From contig DLGZ01000027.1 of NCBI GenBank assembly GCA_002482965.1, positions 1 through 64,000 of the forward strand: a DNA stretch of 64,000 nucleotides, read 5' to 3'. The stretch is from Verrucomicrobiaceae bacterium UBA7681. GTDB lineage: Bacteria; Verrucomicrobiota; Verrucomicrobiia; Verrucomicrobiales; Verrucomicrobiaceae. A program made the position numbers and the translations under genes. Shown one piece after another: positions 8,154-16,356 of this stretch (its first letter is position 1; each line of letters starts with the position of its first letter). The notes below the pieces were generated by a model that was not told where the DNA came from, made no database searches, and saw only the letters and a program-made list of their open reading frames with translations.

Positions 8154-9746
8154 TCATCCGCCCATCTCCTTGAGCAGGGTCTCGGCGGCCATCCGGGAGG
8201 GTTGCTTTTTGAAGCGGTCTTCTTTCAGAGTCTCGCGCAGCAGCTTGCGCGCGGCATCGGCTTTTTCATTGCGGTGGAGCATTTCAGCCCGATACAGCCT
8301 CAAACGCAGCAGGTCGGCAGCATCCTGAGTGGTGGATTCGGCGTGTTCGAGCAGATCGACGGCCTGTGGGAGCTTGGACTGCAGTGCGGAGAGCAGCGCA
8401 GTGAGTTCGAGCAGGCGTGGTCTTTGACGTTTCTCGGCGAATTCGGTGAGCGCGGTCTTAATGTGACCATCAGGCTCGCCTGCCAGACGCAGCGCCATGC
8501 CTTGATAGAGCGCGTAGTCGCGGTCGGCACCTTCGCCGAGCTTGGCCCCGCTGCCTTTGCCAAAGGGGCGGTATAAGGGATCTCCCAGAACGACGTTCAT
8601 CCATGACAGCGCCGGTGTGGCATTCCATGCGGCCTCACCGACCGTGAAGCCTTCGAGGAGGCGCTTGTTGAAAATGTCAAAGTGGATCGTGAGCGCAAGG
8701 TAGGGCTCAAACACATTGCCAAAGGTGACGGCAGCGCCGTGCGAGAGCAGAGGGCCGGCCCAGGCCTTGTCATGAGAACGGATGATGCTGGCGCTGAACG
8801 AATGCAGATGGCAGGCGATGGCACCACGCTTGAAACGAAATGTGGGTGAAGCCAGCGCGCCCACAATGTGATCGGTGTACCAGCCGAAATAGAAAATCGT
8901 GTCAGGCAGCGGCCAGCCCTCACGCAGCACTTCTGTGGAGCGGTCGATGAACACGGGAATGCCGGCGCGGCGATAAAATTCGGCGCTGTTTTTGAGCCAG
9001 TCCTCTCCCTCCTGATAGGCACCGGTTTTCTGAGCAAGGTCAATGACGGCGCGGCCCAGCAGTCCGGTTTGCTCGGCATAGATCGCGTCGTCGATCATAT
9101 GTTTCACCGTGGCGGCATCCGGTCCGTCGAGCCGGCCGACGATCAGGAGTCCTGATGAGTTTTGAGCATGGGAAAAACGCGTCTGCTGGTCGAAGTAGGG
9201 ATTGCGCAGGCCGCCCAGGGTGGGTGGCTTGTCGAGGCCGAGCGCGGTCAGTTCGGAATCGACACTGGCCTCATCTTCCTGCGATTGCTTTGGATTTTGT
9301 GCTGCACGGCGGATTTGAAAAGGGACGCCGCGCATAAGCACAAGTACGCGCACCTTGTGAGACGGGGTCGTGGGGGAGGTGATGCCGTCGCCCGTGAGCG
9401 GCTTGTCCGGCACGCGTGGTTCTGCGGTGAACCAGCGCCTGGACTCAAAGAGCTGGAGCAGCGGTTTGCGCAACTGGGCTTCGAACTCAGCGCGTGAGAT
9501 GGAGTCTTCCTGCGAGCAGCGCAGTCCGATGACGCGCTCCTTGGGAATATGGCGGCGTTCGGCGTAGTAGGCGGCGAGTTCCGCAGAGCCGGGGAAATCG
9601 GGATTGAAGACGACAGCGGTTTCTGCGGCGGCATCCCAGTCGGCTATGAGCTGGGCGCGTGCGGAAAGGGTGAGAAGCAGGAAGATGGCGGCGGAAAAAT
9701 GACGAATGAATGACGACGGCCGAATCACGTGGTGAGTTTTAGGCAT
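8154..9746 (-). CDS. TIGR03790 family secreted protein
   Basis: About 530 residues from the ATG at 9746, which gives a signal peptide (n-region then FSAAIFLLLTLSARA). A start at 9806 is possible and would add 20 residues encoded by an interspersed repeat. The mature part has features of the TIGR03790 family of Planctomycetes/Verrucomicrobia: VVFNPDFPGSAELAAYYAERR near the N-terminus, VLVLMRGVPFQIR, GWYTDHIVGA, and C-terminal GDPLYRPFGKG followed by a helical, TPR-like tail (last 140 residues). The family function is unknown; its central region recalls peptidase C25-like folds. It follows the PhnP-like gene on the same strand after 80 bp. Confidence 0.75.
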   Translation of the reverse strand: MPKTHHVIRPSSFIRHFSAAIFLLLTLSARAQLIADWDAAAETAVVFNPDFPGSAELAAYYAERRHIPKERVIGLRCSQEDSISRAEFEAQLRKPLLQLFESRRWFTAEPRVPDKPLTGDGITSPTTPSHKVRVLVLMRGVPFQIRRAAQNPKQSQEDEASVDSELTALGLDKPPTLGGLRNPYFDQQTRFSHAQNSSGLLIVGRLDGPDAATVKHMIDDAIYAEQTGLLGRAVIDLAQKTGAYQEGEDWLKNSAEFYRRAGIPVFIDRSTEVLREGWPLPDTIFYFGWYTDHIVGALASPTFRFKRGAIACHLHSFSASIIRSHDKAWAGPLLSHGAAVTFGNVFEPYLALTIHFDIFNKRLLEGFTVGEAAWNATPALSWMNVVLGDPLYRPFGKGSGAKLGEGADRDYALYQGMALRLAGEPDGHIKTALTEFAEKRQRPRLLELTALLSALQSKLPQAVDLLEHAESTTQDAADLLRLRLYRAEMLHRNEKADAARKLLRETLKEDRFKKQPSRMAAETLLKEMGG

Positions 9747-9808
9747 GCCTGATCGCAGAGTAAGCACATGCGACTCGTCCTTCATCATTGGAGCTTTATT
9801 CGTCATTC
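9698..9808. repeat. Interspersed repeat region (CATTCGTCATTC-type)
   Basis: This stretch contains ATGACGAATGAATGACGA (9698-9715) and ATTCGTCATTC (9798-9808). Together these encode, on the minus strand, segments such as MTNK, MMKDE and SSFIRHF at or before the N-terminus of the TIGR03790 gene. The same motif recurs at 39783-39806 and 42940-42951. It looks like a short mobile or propagated repeat at gene starts, not functional coding sequence. Confidence 0.45.
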
Positions 9809-9826
9809 CTGCCGGATTGAAGTTGG

Positions 9827-10609
9827 TTAAGGCCACTCCAGTTTGAGGCCGTCGTAGGCGATGTTCACGCCCGGAGGCAGCTTGGGGTCTTCCACAGAAT
9901 GCATGATCTCGCACTGGATGTGGGTGAACCAGGTCTGGCGCGGCTGGAGCTCGCGCTGCACGGCCAGGCTTTCTTCAAAACTCATGTGAGTAGGGTGCGG
10001 CGTGTGACGCAGGGCGTCGATGATGAGAGTATCGACCCCGCGCAGTGCTTCGAGAGACTGCGGCAGCAGTGTTTTGCAGTCGGGGATGTAGGCGCAGAGC
10101 TTTTTGCCGCCGCGCTCAAAAAGATAGCCGATGGTGTCCACCTTGCCGTGCTGCACGGGCAGGGGGATGATCGTTGTTTCACCAAGATGAAACGGGCCGT
10201 GAACCGGTTTCGGAAAGGGCTTCAAATAGCCGCGATAACGATTCTCTCCATTGAAGGCGTAGATGAACATGCGCTCCAGCACGGCGAGGCACTCGGGCGT
10301 GCCGTAGATTGGCAGGAAATGATCCGCCTCGGTGGTGAAACGACGCAGATCGTCGAAACCGGTGAGGTGGTCCATGTGCGGATGCGTGAAGATGGCGGCA
10401 TCCAGGCTGCGGATGTTTTCGCGCAGGCACTGCATGCGGAAATCTGGCCCGGTATCCACCACCCAGTCAGCCTCCGGCGTGTGGATGTAAACGGAACTGC
10501 GCAGGCGCTTGTCCTTGGGGTCGGTGCTGCGGCACACCGCGCAGTCACAGCCAATCACCGGAATGCCGACGGACGTGCCGGTGCCGAGGAATGTGAGTTG
10601 CATGGACAT
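9827..10609 (-). CDS. PhnP-like MBL-fold metal-dependent hydrolase
   Basis: A 260-residue metallo-beta-lactamase-fold enzyme. It starts LTFLGTGTSVGIP, has the Cys-rich GCDCAVC segment followed by STDPKDKRLRSS typical of the PhnP branch, the metal motif THPHMDHLTG (HxHxDH), and later metal ligands in YIPDCKT, TPHPTHMS and THIQCE. PhnP-family proteins are phosphoribosyl cyclic phosphodiesterases, but relatives outside phn operons may act on other cyclic phosphodiesters; no phn gene is near. The start could be 10609 (MSMQL) or 10603 (MQL); 10645 is less likely because it adds a non-conserved leader. It is upstream of TIGR03790 on the same strand. Confidence 0.75.
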   Translation of the reverse strand: MSMQLTFLGTGTSVGIPVIGCDCAVCRSTDPKDKRLRSSVYIHTPEADWVVDTGPDFRMQCLRENIRSLDAAIFTHPHMDHLTGFDDLRRFTTEADHFLPIYGTPECLAVLERMFIYAFNGENRYRGYLKPFPKPVHGPFHLGETTIIPLPVQHGKVDTIGYLFERGGKKLCAYIPDCKTLLPQSLEALRGVDTLIIDALRHTPHPTHMSFEESLAVQRELQPRQTWFTHIQCEIMHSVEDPKLPPGVNIAYDGLKLEWP

Positions 10610-10760
10610 GGGGTTCAGGGAAGACAATGGGCGAGTGTTAACCATGATTCGCGCTTTTCACAGGGCGAGATGCGCTGAATTGCGCCTCCAGATCAGTTTG
10701 TCGAGCGGGAGCGCATTTGTGCTCGACAACGTGGCGCCATTTCAATCAGATAAAACTCCG

Positions 10761-11504
10761 ATGAGGGAATCCATCAATCCCTATGCCCCGCCCGCCTCTG
10801 AAGTTTACATTCGGCCGCAGGATCCGCCCGGCATCTGGGCGATCTTATCCAAAGCGTGGCAAATCTTCCGCGCACGGTTCGTGGCGACTGCACTGGTCGT
10901 GAAGGTGATCTGGGTTCCCTGAGAGCTGCTGAGCAGCTATATGGACTACTTGTATTTGAGCCGGATGACTTCAAAAGTCGTTCAAGATCAGCCAGTTCCT
11001 CGAAAACTTTTTTGGCATCAACGCCACCGCAGGGGAGATCCATCTGGCGTTGTATTACAGCCACGGGACAGCCTCAAGTGCCGGGCAGGCACTCTCCGCA
11101 GGACTGGGCACCTGGCCGCAGTTGTGGTGGACGCGTTTCCTCATCGGCATCCATCTCGTTCTGTCGATGCTGTTGCTGTTGGTGCCTTTCTTTTATATGT
11201 ATCCGAGGAGTGCGCGCGCGGAAAGTGTGGTCAAAAGCGAACACCTGTCTGGCGCTGCGGCCAAGAGCTGACTCAAGGCCGCTGCTGGCAGGTGGCGGAT
11301 CTCCTGCTGACGGTAATTTTGAGTGCCCCAATTGCCATTCTCCTCGCTCTCTCCGGCCTCGAAATCATGCCAGACCATTGGGTCGTGGACGCATCCTCCG
11401 GAGTCGTCTTCGATGCCATGAGTGCCTATGTGACGGTGTGCCTCTTCTGTGCCTATGAAGCCTTTTCCCGGCAGACAGGGAGCGAATCTCCAGCAACTCC
11501 GTAG
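10761..11504 (+). pseudogene. Decayed multi-pass membrane protein gene (NPYAPP type)
   Basis: One protein can be read only by changing frame several times. It begins MRESINPYAPPASEVYIRP in frame 3 and runs to VKVIWVP, where TGA at 10920 stands in place of a sense codon. Beyond it, in other frames, come VFEPDDFK, then from 10981 FKISQFLENFFGINATAG continuing through GQALSAGLG and a TM helix ending FFYMYP to a stop at 11269. In a further frame follow ELTQGRCWQVADLLLTVIL and ALSGLEIMPDHWV to 11504. Together this is one NPYxPP-type membrane protein of about 245 residues broken by one nonsense change and about three frameshifts. The multiple lesions argue for real decay over a single sequencing error. 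Confidence 0.7.
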
Positions 11505-11530
11505 TCAATCCCGACATCGCTCCATCTCAG

Positions 11531-11568
11531 GCACCGGACGATCGAAGGAGCCTTTGTTCCAGCGGCCA
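11531..11568 (-). repeat. Displaced copy of the metX 3' end (left flank of the 11.6-19.0 kb block)
   Basis: These 38 bases match 18975-19012 in the end of metX at 34 positions, including 21 identical consecutive bases (11548-11568) and 10 identical ones at the other end (11531-11540). On the minus strand it encodes GRWNKGSFDRPVPE against GRWNKGSVDRPVQE at the metX C-terminus. It lacks the metX stop and any upstream metX sequence, since the response-regulator gene ends 14 bases away. It therefore looks like a gene-end remnant left at one side of an insertion. Confidence 0.6.
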
Positions 11569-11581
11569 ACACTGGTGGCGT

Positions 11582-12271
11582 TCACGCTGCCGCGGCTGCC
11601 TCCGGCACCTCAAGCTGCCCATCTTTCCGGCTGACAAACACCGTGGCCTGATGCCGCAGCAAGGCATTGTTTTTCAGGCCCAGCTTTTCCTTCATCCGGG
11701 CTTCGTTGGATTCCACCGTCTTGCTGGAGATGCCCAACCGGGCGGCCATCTCCTTCACCGAATGGCCTCGGCCCAGGAGGTGGTAAATCTGCAGTTCCCG
11801 GTCTGACAGCACTTGTTCCGCATTCTGCAGGCCGCAGGTTCCGTTCTGGGTGAGACTTCCGGCCATGGCTTCGGCGACGCAAGGGGCGATGTGCTTCCGT
11901 CCTGCGGACACGGCGACCAGCGCGGTCAGCACCGACTCATGGGAATCCAGGTGGGAGATGACCGCCTGTGCACCGCATTGAAAGGCACGCTGGACCGTGA
12001 CCGCATTCAAGGAGCGGCTGAAGACCACGGCTTTGCTGTGGGCGCTATGCACTTCTTTGAGAAAAACAAACCCTTCGCCGTCCTCCATCGCGGCGTCCAC
12101 CATTACCAAATCCGGTCGATGGTGTGGCAGTAGGATGCGTGCTCGGGTTAGCGTGGGAGCCTCCGCGCAGACTTTCATCTCTGAACCCAGATCGATCATG
12201 AATTTTAAACCTAGGCGTACCACTGGGGTCGGATCAACCAATAGGATTTGTTTGCGGGTGAATATTTGCAT
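11582..12271 (-). CDS. LuxR/NarL-type response regulator, orphan
   Basis: A 229-residue two-domain regulator. The receiver domain (about 5-125) has D13 in LLVDPTP and phospho-acceptor D59 in DLVMVDAA, with S85 in VVFSRS. The conserved Lys near 107 is not seen (AVISHLDS), so signalling may be atypical. The C-terminal LuxR HTH (153-215) is clear: LSDRELQIYHLLGRGHSVKEMAARLG followed by SSKTVESNEARMKEKL, described here in two parts. The ATG at 12271 is chosen because the receiver begins there. It is transcribed away from the hemocyanin-like cluster across an AT-rich gap, so it is the natural candidate to control that cluster. No partner kinase is adjacent. The Ala-rich C-terminal tail is unusual. 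Confidence 0.85.
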   Translation of the reverse strand: MQIFTRKQILLVDPTPVVRLGLKFMIDLGSEMKVCAEAPTLTRARILLPHHRPDLVMVDAAMEDGEGFVFLKEVHSAHSKAVVFSRSLNAVTVQRAFQCGAQAVISHLDSHESVLTALVAVSAGRKHIAPCVAEAMAGSLTQNGTCGLQNAEQVLSDRELQIYHLLGRGHSVKEMAARLGISSKTVESNEARMKEKLGLKNNALLRHQATVFVSRKDGQLEVPEAAAAA

Positions 12272-12277
12272 AATCGG

Positions 12278-12307
12278 GTAATAGCTAAGAGTGACAATAA
12301 GAGTCAA
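12278..12307 (-). promoter_or_regulatory. Possible sigma70-like promoter of the response regulator
   Basis: On the minus strand TTGACT (12307-12302) and TATTAC (12283-12278) are separated by 18 bases in an AT-rich region. The -10 box ends six bases before the ATG at 12271, so a transcript from it would be nearly leaderless. The near-repeat AAGAGT...ACAA (12287-12314) overlaps it and could be an operator. This is pattern matching only. Confidence 0.3.
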
Positions 12308-12449
12308 GACAAAGAAAAAATTCACTAAATGTGAGGGATTAACTTACAAAAAAGAAGGGAATTACCTGTCATGACAAAGCATGACGCATCAGGCTGAATC
12401 GCTGTGCTTTGAAAACACGCCAGTTCGTTTCATCAATAATTCAGCTAAC

Positions 12450-13838
12450 ATGAAGAGAAATCGTTTAATCTTGTCCGGGTGCTGTCTCTTTTCTTTCGCT
12501 CTGTCAGCGCAGGACTTGCAGCCATTCAGCGACAACAACGGGCAGATTCCACCAGCATCCGCCTACAATGGATCGCTTTTCAAGCTCAGCCACCAGTATC
12601 CGGCAGACTCCCCTGTTCCGCCCATGCCATGGCGTGCTGCCATCAACAACGGGCAGATCACAACGCAAAACGCCGGTGCTTACGCCCAGGCGCTGAAGGA
12701 CGCGGTTGGCAAGGACATGAGCGTCCTGCTGTCCGATTATGCCAATTGGGATGCGGCAAAACAGGGTTGGTACAACGAGCCGTGGCTGGGTCCGGATCGG
12801 GAGGCAATTCATGGCATGTACATCGGCAACAGTTCACTGGAGGCTTCGCTCTTCAAGGCCAGCGGGCTGAAGAAACCGATCACGACCTATGTTTTGACCT
12901 ACTATGACAAGACTGCAGCGCAAACTCTGAATCGCATCTGGGGGACGACTGCACTCCAGCCTTCAATCACCTCAGCATCCACTCAGTTTCCAGAGGGATC
13001 GCTGGTCGTGAAGGCTGCCTTCATCACTGCGGGTCCTGACGTGTGGCCGGTGATGGATGGCAGCCAGATCTGGCCGCTCTATATCACGACGGACGCGACC
13101 ACAGGAGACTCTGCTGAACCCAAGGTGGTCAATTGTTACCTGATGCAACTCGACATCATCGTGAAAGACAGCGTGTCAGCGCCCAAAACAGGCTGGGTAT
13201 TCTCGACCCTGGTCTATGACAATCGGGTGAAACCCGGAGCAGGAGGCGTCTGGGACCAGATGGTCCCGCTGGGTGCGCAATGGGGCAACGATCCACAAGC
13301 CAGTGATCCAGCGATTTTGAACCCCGTCTTGCTGGAGAACTGGAACAATCCTGCCGCCCCGGCCTACGGCGGCGAAACCTTCGGCTGGGGGCAGCGGCTT
13401 TCCGGCCCGAACGATGGTGCCATGAATGACATTGCCTTTCAGGCGGATGGCAAAGAGTGGCTCGTCAAAAATGGCAAAAACTCATCCTGCATGAGCTGCC
13501 ACAGTTCGGCTCAATGGAATCTGACCAATCCTTCCGTAGGCATGGAGTCGTTTTTGATGCCCAGCTTGACGAATCCTCCTGGTGGTGCCGGTCCAGATGG
13601 CTCATACATGGAATCTCCCGTGCCAGGCTCCCCACAATGGATGGTCTGGTTTCAAAACAGACTGGGTAACGTCCCCATGAACCCAGGCAGCATTGCTGGC
13701 GACTTTGACATGGTTCTCACCTTCAAAACTCTGCCAGCGTGGTACACGGCCACCACAAAAAACCGCCACCTCCTGGGTTCCTTCGACCGCAGAGGCAAAC
13801 CACGCCAGATTCAATACAACGGCAAAGGCACCAAGTAA
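12450..13838 (+). CDS. Secreted haem c-type protein of unknown function
   Basis: A 462-residue protein with a Sec signal peptide (MKRNRL then LSGCCLFSFALSA). The start at 12450 gives this signal; an upstream start at 12381 does not. One haem c motif, C347-M-S-C-H351, sits in NSSCMSCHSSAQWNL. Other segments that look like conserved core are GWYNEPWLGPDREAIHGMY, TYVLTYYDKTAA, FPEGSLVVKAAF, DIIVKDS, GWVFSTLVYD, MVPLGAQWGNDP and GWGQRLSGPNDG. No enzyme family could be named. It is the first gene of the block that continues with the hemocyanin-like gene 142 bp downstream. A role in electron transfer to or from the copper protein is inferred from haem, export and position only. Confidence 0.75.
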   Translation: MKRNRLILSGCCLFSFALSAQDLQPFSDNNGQIPPASAYNGSLFKLSHQYPADSPVPPMPWRAAINNGQITTQNAGAYAQALKDAVGKDMSVLLSDYANWDAAKQGWYNEPWLGPDREAIHGMYIGNSSLEASLFKASGLKKPITTYVLTYYDKTAAQTLNRIWGTTALQPSITSASTQFPEGSLVVKAAFITAGPDVWPVMDGSQIWPLYITTDATTGDSAEPKVVNCYLMQLDIIVKDSVSAPKTGWVFSTLVYDNRVKPGAGGVWDQMVPLGAQWGNDPQASDPAILNPVLLENWNNPAAPAYGGETFGWGQRLSGPNDGAMNDIAFQADGKEWLVKNGKNSSCMSCHSSAQWNLTNPSVGMESFLMPSLTNPPGGAGPDGSYMESPVPGSPQWMVWFQNRLGNVPMNPGSIAGDFDMVLTFKTLPAWYTATTKNRHLLGSFDRRGKPRQIQYNGKGTK

Positions 13839-13980
13839 GAGGTTGCGGCGGCTAAGCGTGGAGGATGCCGGTCATTTTGAGACCAAGTGAACTCCTAGTA
13901 AGAGTAGTTGCTGCCAGTTTCAGATTCTCACTTCTCCGGGCAATACCATTCACGTCCCGCAAACCTTCATCCCCAATCAC

Positions 13981-16356
13981 ATGAAAGATATCATCCTCCA
14001 CGCGCTGCTTCTCGCCTTCAGCGTGTCGCTAGTCCAGTCCCAAGACGTCAAAGTTCCTGCAACGACTGAGGCTCCCAGTATCAAAAGGGGCGTCCCTGCG
14101 CAGACGCCAAAAACGGCACTGCTACCCAATCCCGCTGACAATGACACCTGTTGTTTGCCAGACGCCATGACGAAGTCGCTAACAGCACTCGCGCATCAGA
14201 AAACGGTAAACACGATCTTCGGATCTGCGGTAACTACAAAAGATCCCGGCCCTTGGCGGTCATTTTCAGCGCAGTCCAAGAAAGACATTCAGACGCTTCA
14301 GGTCCAGCTCTTCGAAGCAGAGGAGAAGGGTGGATTGGAAGGTGTTTTCACTCTTGTGTCCGCGATGCTTAAAGATGGCAAGAATCATCCCGATATGGTG
14401 AAACATGCCTTTGCCACTCATATCACCCATTCTGCCAAAGCCAGACAGTACCTCACCGTCCCTGACTTAAAACACTGGTCGTTCTTTAAAAGATTCCAGG
14501 CGGCGAGGAATGCACCAGCACCCATGCCGAAAACACCTGTCAATACCAATGACGCCCTTGTCCAACTGGTAAAACCGATCACAGCGGACACCTTCGTTGG
14601 CGAAGAAATCCTGGCCTACTGGCGGGATGACTATGATTACCAAGATCATCACCTCCATTGGCATGTGGTCTATCCAGGTGCAGGCATCTATATGGGGAAC
14701 GGCAGCTCTGTCCCGGTGATTGACCGTCAGGGTGAACTCTTCCTCTACATGCACTCTCAAATGGTCTCACGCTACGATTGTGAGCGGATCTCTTGGGGAA
14801 TGCCGGTTACTGCTACCTTTGACTTCGATGACGTGGTTTCATCCGAGTATTATCCGGTCCCAGGTCTCATCCCATTCTACGGAGCCCGGCCGGGTAATAA
14901 GGGGTGGTATGAACTCAACAATCCCAACGTGCCAGCGGATGTAGCCTCGCCGCCGAAAGCTGCGCTTAAAAAATGGCGAGACAATGTCTATGCGGCGATC
15001 AGCAACAAATCTTTCGGAACAGTCTCCGTGGCAGATTCGAACACAAAGGGAACGGTCACGTTGACCGAAGATAATGCCCAGCACATCACAGGTGTGGTCA
15101 TCGAGGCCGAGAGCGATCCACTTTCCACATTCAACAAATACAAGATCAATCGAGATCTCTACGGTGACATCCACGATCTGGGGCACGATAAGTTCGCAGA
15201 GATTGGTTATAAGACGTTCCTTTCGAGTGAGAACCAAATGGGACTGATGACCTCCAACTACGGTTCACCCAGAGACCCAGTGTTCTATGAGTTTCACCGG
15301 CACATTGAAACTTATCGCACTCGTGTGGGTGATCAGTTCCCACTGGATCTTAACGAACACAAACCAGAAGCCATTATCAGAGCTCTACGCATCGATCCTA
15401 AAGGGGGAACCACGCTGGGCACACCCATCGGTCAGGGGGTTTCAACCGTCCTTGGAGCCCCACGCCTGGACCTCCTGGAATCCAATGCCAAGATCAACCA
15501 CGAGCCTTTTATTTGGACATTTCACATCACCAGCACCAGAAAGATTCCACCCAGCGAGGAGAATCCCCAGATCGTGACCGCACGCATTTTCATCTGCCCT
15601 GAAGAACTGGTTCAGCAGAGGTCCTTTTGGGTGGAGATGGACAAGTTCACCATCAAGCTGACAAAACCGCGAACCATCGTCAGCAGACAGGACATCGAAT
15701 CGTCCGTAGCGAGGAAACCAGTCGGTGCCAACGCGAGTGACTGGTGCAAGTGTGGGTGGCCACAAAACATGCTGCTCCCCGCTGGGCGGCCCAGCGGAAT
15801 GCCAACCATCGCATTCTGCATGTTGACGGATGACAAGTTGAACATGGACAGCCTCAAGTCAAATGCTGTGGCGTTCTGTGGTGCCAACGTCCCCATCAAA
15901 TATCCTGGAACCTACCCTGATCCCCGAGGTGCTGGCTATCCATTTGACCGAGTATGGGTGCAAGAACTCCAGTCTGCCGTCAAGAGCAAGCTGGAGATCC
16001 TCGCTATGTTCCCCAACATCGCCACCTACAAGTTCAACATCTACCGAACCACTCAGTACTATGCCCCCCAAGCCTCTGTGCAGCCTGCCAAAAAAGTGAC
16101 ATGGGACATTGTTCAGCCCTATTTCACTAAAACCGATGTGGAATGCATGCTCGGAGAATACACGTTTGATTTCAGCAAGTATTCAGTCGTCAAGATTCAT
16201 TCTGGTATGATCTATGATGCGATGGTTCATAAAAGGATGCCAAAACAAATGCCGCCGTTTTCACCGCAAAAGCCGAATCCAGACACCCCGTATTGGACAG
16301 ATGAACAACTAAGCAACTTCAAATATTGGATGCAGTCTGGCTGCCCTGAAAAGTGA
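13981..16356 (+). CDS. Secreted arthropod-type hemocyanin/prophenoloxidase homologue (type-3 copper)
   Basis: A 791-residue protein with a Sec signal (cleavage near VQS-QD, residue 20). Residues about 60-190 are helical like hemocyanin_N. The copper domain follows: CuA in HHLHWH (H224, H228) and GELFLYMHSQM (H258); CuB in YGDIHDLGHDKF (H398, H402) and RDPVFYEFHRHIE (H439). All six ligands of arthropod hemocyanins and phenoloxidases are present with similar spacing. The C-terminal Ig-like domain (about 495-660) has RIFICPEE, VEMDKFTIKL, CKCGWPQNM (589-597, like the GCGWPQHM of invertebrate proPO) and GYPFDRV. An extra domain (about 700-791) ends FKYWMQSGCP. Expected activity is phenol/catechol oxidation or O2 binding in the periplasm or outside. 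Not a bacterial tyrosinase, which is far shorter and has other spacing. Confidence 0.85.
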   Translation: MKDIILHALLLAFSVSLVQSQDVKVPATTEAPSIKRGVPAQTPKTALLPNPADNDTCCLPDAMTKSLTALAHQKTVNTIFGSAVTTKDPGPWRSFSAQSKKDIQTLQVQLFEAEEKGGLEGVFTLVSAMLKDGKNHPDMVKHAFATHITHSAKARQYLTVPDLKHWSFFKRFQAARNAPAPMPKTPVNTNDALVQLVKPITADTFVGEEILAYWRDDYDYQDHHLHWHVVYPGAGIYMGNGSSVPVIDRQGELFLYMHSQMVSRYDCERISWGMPVTATFDFDDVVSSEYYPVPGLIPFYGARPGNKGWYELNNPNVPADVASPPKAALKKWRDNVYAAISNKSFGTVSVADSNTKGTVTLTEDNAQHITGVVIEAESDPLSTFNKYKINRDLYGDIHDLGHDKFAEIGYKTFLSSENQMGLMTSNYGSPRDPVFYEFHRHIETYRTRVGDQFPLDLNEHKPEAIIRALRIDPKGGTTLGTPIGQGVSTVLGAPRLDLLESNAKINHEPFIWTFHITSTRKIPPSEENPQIVTARIFICPEELVQQRSFWVEMDKFTIKLTKPRTIVSRQDIESSVARKPVGANASDWCKCGWPQNMLLPAGRPSGMPTIAFCMLTDDKLNMDSLKSNAVAFCGANVPIKYPGTYPDPRGAGYPFDRVWVQELQSAVKSKLEILAMFPNIATYKFNIYRTTQYYAPQASVQPAKKVTWDIVQPYFTKTDVECMLGEYTFDFSKYSVVKIHSGMIYDAMVHKRMPKQMPPFSPQKPNPDTPYWTDEQLSNFKYWMQSGCPEK

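Noticed and set aside
13981..16356. Ordinary bacterial tyrosinase
   Set aside because: Bacterial tyrosinases are about 280 residues with different CuA/CuB spacing and lack the hemocyanin C-terminal domain seen here.
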